Assembly: GCA_002298125.1 (NCBI GenBank)
Contig: DBMJ01000013.1
Coordinates: forward strand, 1 to 64,000
DNA: 64,000 nt
From: Clostridium sp. UBA701
GTDB taxonomy: Bacteria; Bacillota; Clostridia; Clostridiales; Clostridiaceae
Direction of reading: 5' to 3'
Below the pieces are notes generated by a model, which saw only the letters and a list, made by a program, of their open reading frames with translations, was not told the DNA's origin and did not search any database. Positions 9,104-17,952 of the stretch are shown here, piece after piece (the stretch's first letter is position 1; each line of letters opens with the position of its first letter). Both the position numbers and the translations under genes were made by a program.

Positions 9104-10036
9104 CTATTTTGTAGAAAAATACAAACCCTGAGATAAATCCTTTTCCTCTAGAGTTTTATCTATGGCGTTTAGTATCTCCCATTTCTTTAAACTCCAAAGT
9201 GGACCAATTAGTAGATTCCTAGGTGCATCTCCTGTAAGCCTGTGTATTACCATATTCTTAGGCAGCAGGGTAATACAGGAGCATATGAGGTCTATATACT
9301 GCTGCTCCTCTAAAAACTTAAGCTCCCCTCTTTCATAGAGCTCTACTAAAGGAGTGTTTTTCATAAGGTGCAGAAGGTGCAGCTTTATTCCCTGCACATC
9401 AGAGCTTGCAATATACTTTACAGTGTTTAGCATATCCTCCTCCCTCTCATAGGGCAGCCCCAGTATTGTATGCACCACCACATCTATATCCTCTGCTCTT
9501 AGAGCTCTTAATGCTGCTTCAAAGTCTTTAAGCTCATAGCCTCGATTAATTATGCGGGCTGTTTCCTCCTTTGTGGTTTGAAGTCCAAGCTCCACCCAGG
9601 TATAGATTTTCTTATTAAATTCACTCAAAAGCTCTATTACCTTTTTGTCAATGCAGTCTGGCCTAGTAGCTATGGCTAGGGCCACCACCCCAGGCTGACT
9701 TATGGCCTCTTCATACTTTCTTCTAAGCTCTTCTACAGGAGCATAGGTGTTTGTATATGCTTGAAAGTATGCAATGTACTTTCCTTCTCTCCACTTTTTA
9801 TTCATCATGGTCTTTATATCTTCAAATTGCTCCGTGATATTGTAGGCCCTGCTGCCTGCAAAATCCCCTGAACCTCTTGCACTACAAAATATACACCCTC
9901 TATTGCTTATCGAGCCATCCCTATTTGGGCAGGAAAACCCAGCATCTAGAGAGATTTTAAATACCTTTTCTCCAAATTTCTCTCTTAGAAAATAGTTCAG
10001 GCTATAATATCTCTTATCTCCCCAATATTTATTCAA
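9104..10036 (-). CDS. TIGR01212-family radical SAM protein (YtqA-like)
   Basis: This is a 310-aa protein. Three cysteines in CPNRDG...GCIFC (C-x11-C-x2-C, about residues 36-51) should hold the radical SAM iron-sulfur cluster. The N-terminal RYYSLNYFLREKFGEKVFKI and the TRPDC, GLQT and HTILGLP motifs match the YtqA/YhcC family. Family members have been linked to tRNA or metabolite modification, but the substrate is not firmly known, so none is claimed here. It starts at an ATG 93 bases upstream (in its own direction) of the msmX-type gene and is probably transcribed separately. Confidence 0.85.
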   Translation of the reverse strand: MNKYWGDKRYYSLNYFLREKFGEKVFKISLDAGFSCPNRDGSISNRGCIFCSARGSGDFAGSRAYNITEQFEDIKTMMNKKWREGKYIAYFQAYTNTYAPVEELRRKYEEAISQPGVVALAIATRPDCIDKKVIELLSEFNKKIYTWVELGLQTTKEETARIINRGYELKDFEAALRALRAEDIDVVVHTILGLPYEREEDMLNTVKYIASSDVQGIKLHLLHLMKNTPLVELYERGELKFLEEQQYIDLICSCITLLPKNMVIHRLTGDAPRNLLIGPLWSLKKWEILNAIDKTLEEKDLSQGLYFSTK

Positions 10037-10113
10037 TTATCCTCATCCTCTAATTAAATTAATTCTTCAAATAGTATTATACCATAGGTACAATTTCAAA
10101 ATATAAGTCTTCT

Positions 10114-11214
10114 TTATGTCTTTGAAATTTTATTGTCCTTTAGCTTTAATTCGTATTTTCCAATAAGCTGCGTAGTGCTAGCATCTGCAGCACCCTTTGG
10201 TATTACCTCAAAGTACATATACTCCTTATCAAAGGAGGAAAAAATAATCTCCACCTTCCCCAGCGGATAGCTTTCTTCAAAATCTAATGGCAGTGCTTCC
10301 CCGCCCTCTGCCTTATATACCTTTATACATCTGCCAGCATTGCTTTTTATATACTGAGCTACAAGATATTTTTCATCCTGTGAAAAGCTCATAAATTCCA
10401 CCTTAGACTGGGTTAGTATATCTAAGCTGGTACAGTTTTTCCCAATGGGCTTTTCTCTAGCTTTTGTTCCGCTTTCCCCCTGCTTTCCTGTTTGACCTCC
10501 AGTCTGCTCATCCTTTCCTTCTCCCCCTGAGGGCTGTGCCTGTGTGGACTGAGAGCTTTCTATGGTTACTATTCCAATATAGGAATTTTTGTCGTAGGTA
10601 CATATGGCTATTTTGTCTCCTCTATAGGAAAACACCATATTATTGAATTTATCTTTTGGTACAGGCTTTTTATCCATCCTTGCTTTATCCGAGCTTTCGT
10701 AGGCATAAGAAGGAAGTCCACTGCAGTCTAGCAAAAGGGAGGTCTTTACCTCATCCTTGCTCTTAAGCCTTAAGGTGTTACCTTCTGAAAAGGCCTCCTT
10801 GTCTGCAATACTTTTTACTTCGCTTATCTTATACTCTGCCCCATCCTTTATTACCTTTATTACGTACTCCTCCAAGGTGCTGACAGGGGCATTCTCATTA
10901 ACTCTTGTGACCTTTATTTTAAATTGCCCGCTGCGGCCTATCTCGTTATTATCACTTATATAATAGCCCTTTATTTTTAAGTCCCCCTGAGCCACATCCT
11001 TTATTTCCTTTTTTAAATCTTCACTGTAAAGGCTTTGTATACTCTTTTGATCCTCCTTCATTAGATACCTCATATAACTATTTATCACGTTTGTGGCAGC
11101 CTTTATATCAAATTCACTTTCCTTCCTCTCGCTGGGTTTGCTGCCTTTATTACTGCAGGCTGCAAGAGGTAAAAATAATATAGTAATACAAAGCAAAATA
11201 ATAGCTTTCTTCAT
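10114..11214 (-). CDS. lipoprotein of unknown function, 366 aa
   Basis: MKKAIILL...PLAAC is a lipoprotein signal with lipobox LAAC at about residue 20. A first extracytoplasmic domain (about 35-125) resembles small DUF4878/NTF2-like folds in length and pattern. A Gly/Gln/Ser/Lys-rich linker follows at about 225-258, then a beta-rich C-terminal part. The ATG at 11214 lies seven bases after GGGGA; the GTG at 11220 overlaps that site. No specific family is recognised. It is monocistronic. Confidence 0.75.
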   Translation of the reverse strand: MKKAIILLCITILFLPLAACSNKGSKPSERKESEFDIKAATNVINSYMRYLMKEDQKSIQSLYSEDLKKEIKDVAQGDLKIKGYYISDNNEIGRSGQFKIKVTRVNENAPVSTLEEYVIKVIKDGAEYKISEVKSIADKEAFSEGNTLRLKSKDEVKTSLLLDCSGLPSYAYESSDKARMDKKPVPKDKFNNMVFSYRGDKIAICTYDKNSYIGIVTIESSQSTQAQPSGGEGKDEQTGGQTGKQGESGTKAREKPIGKNCTSLDILTQSKVEFMSFSQDEKYLVAQYIKSNAGRCIKVYKAEGGEALPLDFEESYPLGKVEIIFSSFDKEYMYFEVIPKGAADASTTQLIGKYELKLKDNKISKT

Positions 11215-11372
11215 ATTCACTTCCCCTTTATATAAAAAAATTTGATTTCTATATAAATATAGCTTTCCACAAATCTAAAATTTAATTTACTAACTCATTA
11301 TTTTAGTTTTTAACTATATATTTATAATGAGGCATCTTAAGCTTCAACCAATGCTTTTAGGAGGGTTTCATC

Positions 11373-12428
11373 TTGAAAAACAAATTCATCACTATTTTTC
11401 AAGTGGCAGTAGTTTTCGTAGGCACAGTGGTGGGAGCAGGCCTAGCTTCTGGACAGGAGATAAGCCAATTCTTCACCACCTATGGTTTAAAAGGCTTTAT
11501 AGGTATAATTTTATGCCCTATAATCTACATATTTGTAGGCTATATGATAGTAGAGCTTAGTATAAGCTATAAATTAAAATCCTATAATCAGCTAATAAAC
11601 CTGGTAAGCCCAGGCATCCTTGGAAAGGCAACGGATTGGATTACAGGGCTGTTTCTTCTAAGCAGTGCTGCCATAATCCTTGCAGGCAGTGGTGCGCTGC
11701 TTCATCAATTCTTCGGAATTTCCAGATGGGTGGGCATAATTATTATGGCTTCTATTTCTCTTATGACGCTCCTTAGAAATACTCAAGGACTTATAGAGAT
11801 CAACTCCTTTATAGTGCCCTCCTTGGTAACTCTCATAGTGACCTTATTTGTGCTTTATTATTTCTTTGGCACTACTGGAAATGTGCTTTTAAATTTAAAT
11901 AAAAGCTATAATTACAAAACCCATTGGTTTATTTCCACCCTGCTCTATGGAGGCTTTAACATTTTATGCTGCAGCGGAGTGCTTGTACCCTTTAGCTCGG
12001 AAATGGGAGAGAAAAAGTTGGTCTTTAAGGGCATTATACTAGGCTCTGTTATACTGGCTGTTTTATCTTTTATGATCAATTTTATGCTTATGCTAAACAT
12101 TCCTTATATCTTTAATTATGAAATACCTCTGCTCTACATAGCTAATCGCTTTGGACGGGGACTGCAGTTTTGCCTGCTTATAATTATCCTCTGTGAAATG
12201 TTCTCCACAGAGGTATCAGACATATACAGCATTGCAAAGACCCTAGAGCAGAAGTTTAAAATTTCTTATAATTCTGGGGTGATAATTGTTATTTTGTTAT
12301 CTCTGCCCATCTCTCAAATCGGCTTTGTAAAGCTAATTAATGTGCTTTACCCTTCCTTTGGCATCATAAGCTTGTTTTTTATCTTCCAATGCAGTTCATT
12401 TTTTTACTTTAAGCATAAAAAAATATAG
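11373..12428 (+). CDS. YkvI family membrane transporter-like protein
   Basis: This is a 351-aa protein with about ten hydrophobic segments. The start FQVAVVFVGTVVGAGLASGQEI carries the Gly-rich broken helix seen in LeuT-fold transporters and is characteristic of the YkvI family. The substrate is unknown. A TTG start is supported by GGAGGG six bases upstream. The gene stands alone between divergent and co-directional neighbours and is followed by a weak hairpin at 12436-12471. Confidence 0.8.
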   Translation: MKNKFITIFQVAVVFVGTVVGAGLASGQEISQFFTTYGLKGFIGIILCPIIYIFVGYMIVELSISYKLKSYNQLINLVSPGILGKATDWITGLFLLSSAAIILAGSGALLHQFFGISRWVGIIIMASISLMTLLRNTQGLIEINSFIVPSLVTLIVTLFVLYYFFGTTGNVLLNLNKSYNYKTHWFISTLLYGGFNILCCSGVLVPFSSEMGEKKLVFKGIILGSVILAVLSFMINFMLMLNIPYIFNYEIPLLYIANRFGRGLQFCLLIIILCEMFSTEVSDIYSIAKTLEQKFKISYNSGVIIVILLSLPISQIGFVKLINVLYPSFGIISLFFIFQCSSFFYFKHKKI

Positions 12429-12435
12429 TACATTG

Positions 12436-12473
12436 ACCTTGTTCGTTGTAAACTTTATAATGAAACAAGGTTT
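12436..12473 (+). terminator. weak hairpin after the YkvI gene
   Basis: An 8-bp perfect inverted repeat (12436-12443 with 12464-12471) with a 20-nt loop precedes a short T run. The loop is long, so confidence is low. Confidence 0.35.
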
Positions 12474-12497
12474 CACTTTACGGTGAGGTGTATTAAT

Positions 12498-13403
12498 ATG
12501 AAACATTTACTTGAGAATTGCAATCTTTGTGAAAGACATTGCGGTGTAAATAGATTAAAGGGCGAAAAGGGCTTTTGCGGAGCTGGTTATGACATTGAAA
12601 TAGCTAGATATGGACTTCACCTTTGGGAGGAGCCCTGTATCTCTGGTGAAAGAGGCTCTGGCACAGTATTCTTTACCCACTGCAGCCTTGGCTGTGTATT
12701 TTGTCAAAACCATGAGATAAGCTCTGGTGGAAAAGGGTATAAGGTCACTATTGAGGAGCTTTCAGACATATTCCTCCTGCTTCAGTCTAAGGGCGCTCAT
12801 AATATAAATCTTGTAACCCCCACCCACTATGTGCCTCAAATAGTAGAAGCTCTTACCCTTTCAAGGTCCAAGGGACTTTCACTGCCAGTATTATATAACT
12901 GCAGCTCCTATGAAAGCTTAGAGGCTCTAGAGTATCTAAAAGGACATATACAGGTCTATCTGCCAGACTTAAAATATTATAAGGATAAGTACAGCCAGCG
13001 TTATTCAAAGGCTCCCAACTACTTTAAAACTGCTGCACAGGCTATTAAAGAGATGCACAATCAGGTGGGAAAGCCCCTGTTTGACGAGGATAATATGATT
13101 GCCTCCGGGGTTATAATAAGACATTTAATGCTGCCCTCTCTTCTCTTTGACAGCTTAAAACTAATAACCTTTGTCCATGAGGAATTTGGTGACCAGGTGT
13201 ATTTTAGCCTTATGAATCAGTATACCCCTATGTATAGAGCAGAAGAGTACCCTGATATAAATCGGCCCTTAAGTCCAAAGCACTATGAAGCTGCCATAGA
13301 CTATTGTCTAGAGCTCAATATGAATCAGTGCTTTATTCAAGAGGAGGGCACAAGCTCAGAGGCCTTTGTGCCTGAATTCTACGATAAAAAAAGTGAAGCT
13401 TAA
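12498..13403 (+). CDS. radical SAM protein, PflA/PflX-like (COG1313 type)
   Basis: This is a 301-aa protein. The N-terminal Cys-rich part (NCNLCERHCGVNRLKG...GFCGAG) is followed by the cluster motif CSLGCVFC (CxxxCxxC, about residues 61-68). The remainder matches uncharacterised pyruvate formate-lyase-activase-like Fe-S proteins (NLVTPTHYVPQI, YNCSSYES, QYTPMYRA). The activated partner is unknown and no glycyl-radical enzyme is adjacent. The ATG at 12498 has GAGGTG seven bases upstream; the in-frame GTG at 12483 has none. The stop codon overlaps the 3' end of the convergent PAP2 gene by four bases. Confidence 0.83.
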   Translation: MKHLLENCNLCERHCGVNRLKGEKGFCGAGYDIEIARYGLHLWEEPCISGERGSGTVFFTHCSLGCVFCQNHEISSGGKGYKVTIEELSDIFLLLQSKGAHNINLVTPTHYVPQIVEALTLSRSKGLSLPVLYNCSSYESLEALEYLKGHIQVYLPDLKYYKDKYSQRYSKAPNYFKTAAQAIKEMHNQVGKPLFDEDNMIASGVIIRHLMLPSLLFDSLKLITFVHEEFGDQVYFSLMNQYTPMYRAEEYPDINRPLSPKHYEAAIDYCLELNMNQCFIQEEGTSSEAFVPEFYDKKSEA

Positions 13404-13418
13404 AGCTCCACTTTTTTT
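13386..13418. terminator. bidirectional terminator overlapping both stop codons
   Basis: An A7-GTG stem (13386-13395) pairs with CAC-T7 (13409-13418), with an AGCT/AGCT inner stem. It contains the stop codons of both convergent genes, an economical arrangement. Confidence 0.8.
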
Positions 13419-14098
13419 GCATTTTTATTCTTATTTAACATGATAAGCTCCAAGAGCTTCTTGTAACTAAGCCTTTCATCTGAAAGTATTACCAAGGCAT
13501 AGCATACATAAGCTAGTACTACTCCAGCAACTAAATCCCAAAAATAATGCTGCTTTATGAACAGAGTAGATGCCATAATGGATATGCTTACTACCGTTGA
13601 ACATATTTTAGTTGATAGCTTAAACTTCTTTTCTCTATTTACAAATATGGCTATCACTGCAGAATTATATACGTGTATGCTTGGAAAACAGTTATAGGGT
13701 AAATCACTGCTATATATCTTATTTACCATCCAGTTAAAGGCAGTTGTGTCTTCTAGGACAGGCCTAGGTACTGTAGTTGGAAACACTATGAAAATCACAG
13801 CACAGATTAGTGCTCCAACAATTAAGGTCTTTAACATATTATAATATGCCTTTTCATTTACAATGCATAATAGTACTAGAAACAGACCTACATATATATA
13901 CCAAATTACATAGGGTATTATAAAATGAGCATTAAATGGAATCATTTTATCCACAACAGTTTCCAAGTTTCGCACATTTGGTCTTGGTTTGTTAACAAGG
14001 GGATATATTAAGCTTACAATCAAGAAGGATAGAGCCCACAGCATTCTTCTTCCAAATTCCTTCCATCCCATCTCCTTTACCTCTTGCATATATGACAT
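13400..14098 (-). CDS. PAP2 superfamily phosphatase, membrane-bound
   Basis: This is a 232-aa protein with about six membrane segments. The acid-phosphatase signature is visible as CFPSIHVYNS (PSxH) at about residues 138-147 and KQHYFWDLVAG, where the His and Asp complete the active site. The KxxxxxxRP part is atypical; NKPRP near residue 38 and TTVPRP near 110 are candidates. Members hydrolyse lipid phosphates such as undecaprenyl pyrophosphate or phosphatidate, or resemble inositol-phosphoceramide synthases. The gene follows the H-NOX chemoreceptor on the same strand, 33 bases downstream, so it may be co-transcribed. Confidence 0.8.
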   Translation of the reverse strand: MSYMQEVKEMGWKEFGRRMLWALSFLIVSLIYPLVNKPRPNVRNLETVVDKMIPFNAHFIIPYVIWYIYVGLFLVLLCIVNEKAYYNMLKTLIVGALICAVIFIVFPTTVPRPVLEDTTAFNWMVNKIYSSDLPYNCFPSIHVYNSAVIAIFVNREKKFKLSTKICSTVVSISIMASTLFIKQHYFWDLVAGVVLAYVCYALVILSDERLSYKKLLELIMLNKNKNAKKVEL

Positions 14099-14131
14099 AA
14101 GTTGTCTGCCTCCTACCTATTGTTTAATATC

Positions 14132-15925
14132 TTATATTTTGTATCTGCCAAGTTCAGCCTTAAAGGTCTCAGTAATCTTATCAAAATCCTCTATATTACC
14201 AATTAATTTCATTATCTCATTGGTATAGCTAGATACATTTGCACTAACTTCTTCTGAGGAGGCTGAATTTTCCTCTGCAATGGCTGCAAGGGATTCTATT
14301 CTCTCATAGATAGCAGCTATAGAATCTGCTTCCTTGTTTAATTCATTAATGGTTTCAATCATAGAGGAAGAAACAGTTTCTACGGATTTTGTAGCCTCAT
14401 AGCTTATACCTCTTACCTTTTCTAGATTGATAGTCTCTCCCTGGAGTACTCCGTATTGGGATTCAATCTGATTCACAAGTATGCCAATATCCTGCACAAA
14501 TTGAGCAAGGTTTGTATTTATCTCCTCTACTGCTGACTTTGTCTGCTCAGCAAGCTTTCTAACCTCTTCAGCCACTACCGAGAACCCTCTTCCAGCTTCT
14601 CCAGCCCTGGCTGCTTCGATAGAAGCATTTAATGCCAAGAGGTTTGTCTGCTCTGATATTTCTGAAACTATAGATACAATAGAATTTATATCCTTTGCCT
14701 TAGATTCCAGTCTAAGACCACTGTCCTTAACCTCCTGGAATTTCTCTAGACTCCTATGGATATTCTTATTGGCATTGTCCACACTTTCATAGCTGTTGTT
14801 AATCTTTGTTATGGTCTTTTCAAGCTCTGACTTATTGTTGTTTTCATTATTTACAATACCCTTTAAGGATTGTATGTTGTCATTTAGCATAAGCACAGAC
14901 TGCTCCGTATTTTCAGCTTGACTTACAGCACCTGAGGCAACCTGTTCTACTACAGAGGCAATCTCATTAGAGGTATGCTTCATAGAAGTGGAGATTACAT
15001 CTAGATTTTCTACGAAGTTACCCATCTCGTCTGTAACGCTTTTAAAGCCTACAAAGTCTGTTCTCATAATCTTTTTATAGGCAATTATTTCATGATAGAG
15101 CTCCTCGAAGAAATCATTGGTTTTGATGCTTCCGTCAGTTCCATAGTTATACTGTGATAACTCAGAAAGTTCTTGAGACAATAGCTTTTTAGGTCTTATC
15201 AAGGCATGAGATATAAGAGCAGATACTATTCCTGCTACCCCTACCCCAGCAAGAGTGGTTACTAGTGATTTAGAAACCGGTGCAAGCACCACTGCAGAAG
15301 CAGCGGCGGTAGCTAGTCCAACTTTTACTCCAAAGCTCTTAATAAAGCCGAGAGAAAGTATACTGTTTAGAATATATCGTCTTCTATAATATATTTCATT
15401 TTCAAAGGTAAGAACTACCTTAAGTGAGTCAGCGGTCCTATCTATTTCTCTAATTTTTACATCTTCCTTAAAGTATTCAGCTGTACCCTCTGTAAGTCCT
15501 AAGAAATAATCAAACATTCCCCTCTTTGAGTGGTAGCTAAACACTGCCTCTTTAGCAGATGTGGCTCTAATCTCTACAATAGGTGGCTTAGCTCCAATAA
15601 ATTTCTTGGTCATTACCACGTGAATATCATAGAGTGCTTTTAAAAAGCTGTACATATTTTCATATTGCGAAAAAGCAGGGAAATCACTAAAGAAGGTATA
15701 GATATTATCCTTTCCTATCTTTCTCCACAATTCCTTTATGTCTACTCCTTGAGCCTTGGCTATATCTGAAATAACCTGCTTTACCTTGTCATCCTCAACA
15801 GTCTCCATTGGCGTAAAAATCTTATCTTCACTCCAGCCCACTCCCTGCATAGCTTTGCTCACAGTATCTTCACCGTAAAGCTTTCTGCAGGTTTTCATCC
15901 AGGTTGATACTACTGTCCCCTTCAT
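14132..15925 (-). CDS. H-NOX domain methyl-accepting chemotaxis protein (gas sensor)
   Basis: This is a 597-aa protein. Residues 1-185 form a heme-nitric oxide/oxygen-binding (H-NOX) domain. His102 is the proximal heme ligand, and Tyr131-x-Ser133-x-Arg135 binds the heme propionates. Trp9, Asn74 and Tyr140 stand exactly where the O2-stabilising distal residues of the Caldanaerobacter H-NOX receptor stand. Two short hydrophobic segments (about 200-245) anchor the protein. The C-terminal signalling domain has the MCP hairpin EQTNLLALNASIEAARAG that contacts CheA/CheW. The H-NOX domain lies on the cytoplasmic side because no membrane segment precedes it. The predicted role is steering motility in response to O2 or NO. 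GGAGG precedes the ATG. Confidence 0.93.
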   Translation of the reverse strand: MKGTVVSTWMKTCRKLYGEDTVSKAMQGVGWSEDKIFTPMETVEDDKVKQVISDIAKAQGVDIKELWRKIGKDNIYTFFSDFPAFSQYENMYSFLKALYDIHVVMTKKFIGAKPPIVEIRATSAKEAVFSYHSKRGMFDYFLGLTEGTAEYFKEDVKIREIDRTADSLKVVLTFENEIYYRRRYILNSILSLGFIKSFGVKVGLATAAASAVVLAPVSKSLVTTLAGVGVAGIVSALISHALIRPKKLLSQELSELSQYNYGTDGSIKTNDFFEELYHEIIAYKKIMRTDFVGFKSVTDEMGNFVENLDVISTSMKHTSNEIASVVEQVASGAVSQAENTEQSVLMLNDNIQSLKGIVNNENNNKSELEKTITKINNSYESVDNANKNIHRSLEKFQEVKDSGLRLESKAKDINSIVSIVSEISEQTNLLALNASIEAARAGEAGRGFSVVAEEVRKLAEQTKSAVEEINTNLAQFVQDIGILVNQIESQYGVLQGETINLEKVRGISYEATKSVETVSSSMIETINELNKEADSIAAIYERIESLAAIAEENSASSEEVSANVSSYTNEIMKLIGNIEDFDKITETFKAELGRYKI

Positions 15926-16120
15926 ACCACGTTACCTCCATGTACTTCAAAATACTTCCGTTTATTAATACTTTTATTTACCTCATGTTAAGCATATATA
16001 TTATTATACAACAGTATTCATTATTTGTTAATTGTGAAAATTTTTAAGATTTATTTAACAATTCTTATTATTTTCATAATATTAGTCAATATTAAAGGAG
16101 TATTTATTGGAGGGTGTACT

Positions 16121-17899
16121 ATGTTTAGAAGAAAGGGATTATTTCTTATAGCAATTATGATTATTCTCATTATACTTATGTGGCCTAGAGAGATAAACCA
16201 CGCCATAGTGGTTGAGTCAAGAGCTGATGGTACTTTACTGTATGTAAATGGAAAGGAGAGTCTTATAAGAAAAGCATTACCCTTTAAGCCAAGCAGTGTT
16301 ATTAATTACAGCCATAATGCCTTCACCTCTTGGGATTTTAAGCTTCAGACCCCCCTGGTGGAAAGAGTAATGGAAAAGGGTGAAAATTATTTAGAGCTTG
16401 AGAGCTCAGGGAAGTTTAATAAGGCTGAGTACTGTTTCTTCTACAGCATAGATAAAGAAGGTAAACCTGCCATAAGTGATGGAAAAGGTCTTATAGTTGG
16501 TAAAAATAATGTACGCCTTTATATGGATAAAAGTAATAAGCTTAAAACTATAGTTTTATATCCCATGGATTATAGCAATATGAGAGTAGCTATTTCTACC
16601 ACGGATTTTCAGGGACTCTATCATAAGGAGATTTCCCTATCCTCCACCTCTCCCATTTCCTTAAGCTGTACACTTGAGAAAAAGGTAGTAGATCTACCTT
16701 CCTCTGTTCCAATACACCTATCTACCTCTGGGGAAAACCTTATGATAAGTGCTGGGGGTAAGAGCTGGTCCTTTAAGAACAGGGTATATATGAAGGGTGG
16801 GGTTTTCACCATTCAAAGTATAAAACGTGGTTCTCCAAGCTATAACCCCTCCTACAATGGGGTGTTAGAATTTAAAAATAGCGTCAGTGGCATAACAATT
16901 ATAAATGAAACCTCCTTGGAGGACTATCTATTAAAGGTGGTACCCTCTGAAATGCCTTCCTCCTCTGCTCTAGAAGCATTGAAGTGTCAGGCTATTGCTG
17001 CAAGAACCTATGCGGTGTCAGACATGCTCTCAGATAGATTTGGCTCCCAGGGCTTTTATGTAGATGATAGTACTCAAAGTCAAGTCTATAATAATGTCCC
17101 GCCTCAACCCCAGCCAACCAAGGCAGTAAAAGAAACCTGTGGCATAATCCTAAGCTACAACAAAATGCCCATTGATGCCAAATATTATTCCTCCTCCTGT
17201 GGCCTGGGGGTAGACTTTAAAGACATATGGTTTAAAGGAGATGGCAGCAGCGAAGATAAGCCCTATCTCACCTATAATAATTACTTAACCCCTCCCTCTT
17301 CCTTACCTAAAAATGAGGAACAGTGGCTATCCTTCTATAAAAACACCACCCTTTCTGCCCTTGATAGTGCCTCTCCCTACTTTAGATGGAAGGTGCTTTT
17401 AAGCTCTGAGGAGCTTGAAAAGAGTCTGAGTAAAAGCCTTAAGGTAATATATGATAAAAAGCCTCAATTCATCTCTTTAATAAAGAACAATAAAACACTT
17501 AAGGAATATGAAAACCCTGAGGGCTTCATAGACATTAAAATACTTAGGAGAGGGGCCGGGGGTAACGTTATAGAGCTGGAGTTTATATTTAAAAATTTGT
17601 CCATTCGAGTGAAAAGTGATTACTGTGTAAGAAGTGCTGTTAAGCTTGGTATAGATTATACAGGTGTAGACAACCCCATAGTCCGCTATAAAGATAAGCC
17701 TTTAAACAATTCTTCTCTTCCCTCTTCATTTTTTTCTGTGGAAAAGCATGGAAGCGGCTTTATTATCTATGGGGGAGGCTATGGTCATGGTGTTGGTATG
17801 AGCCAGTTTGGAGCCATGGAGATGGCAAAGAAGGGAGCTGCCTGCGAAAATATACTAAAGCTCTATTATAAAGATGCGGTCTTTAGTAAGCTATATTAA
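16121..17899 (+). CDS. SpoIID/LytB domain protein
   Basis: This is a 592-aa protein. An N-terminal hydrophobic segment (about residues 7-20 after MFRRKG) acts as signal anchor. About 250 residues of beta-rich sequence follow, then the SpoIID/LytB domain: LEDYLLKVVPSEMPSS (Glu is the presumed catalytic residue of lytic transglycosylases), ALKCQAIAARTYAVSD, KYYSSSCG and the final HGVGMSQFGA. SpoIID of B. subtilis degrades peptidoglycan during engulfment; this longer paralogue probably cuts glycan strands in sporulation or germination. The ATG at 16121 has GGAGGG seven bases upstream; the longer in-frame start at 16025 lacks one. It is convergent with sleC. Confidence 0.86.
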   Translation: MFRRKGLFLIAIMIILIILMWPREINHAIVVESRADGTLLYVNGKESLIRKALPFKPSSVINYSHNAFTSWDFKLQTPLVERVMEKGENYLELESSGKFNKAEYCFFYSIDKEGKPAISDGKGLIVGKNNVRLYMDKSNKLKTIVLYPMDYSNMRVAISTTDFQGLYHKEISLSSTSPISLSCTLEKKVVDLPSSVPIHLSTSGENLMISAGGKSWSFKNRVYMKGGVFTIQSIKRGSPSYNPSYNGVLEFKNSVSGITIINETSLEDYLLKVVPSEMPSSSALEALKCQAIAARTYAVSDMLSDRFGSQGFYVDDSTQSQVYNNVPPQPQPTKAVKETCGIILSYNKMPIDAKYYSSSCGLGVDFKDIWFKGDGSSEDKPYLTYNNYLTPPSSLPKNEEQWLSFYKNTTLSALDSASPYFRWKVLLSSEELEKSLSKSLKVIYDKKPQFISLIKNNKTLKEYENPEGFIDIKILRRGAGGNVIELEFIFKNLSIRVKSDYCVRSAVKLGIDYTGVDNPIVRYKDKPLNNSSLPSSFFSVEKHGSGFIIYGGGYGHGVGMSQFGAMEMAKKGAACENILKLYYKDAVFSKLY

Positions 17900-17952
17900 A
17901 AAGTGATTGAGGTCTGCAGCGCTTGCGGCTTCTGCAGACCTTAATCACTTTT
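17899..17952. terminator. bidirectional terminator
   Basis: A 21-bp stem (17899-17919 with 17932-17952, one G-U pair) and a 12-nt loop lie between the convergent SpoIID-type and sleC genes. It overlaps the sleC stop. Confidence 0.88.
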
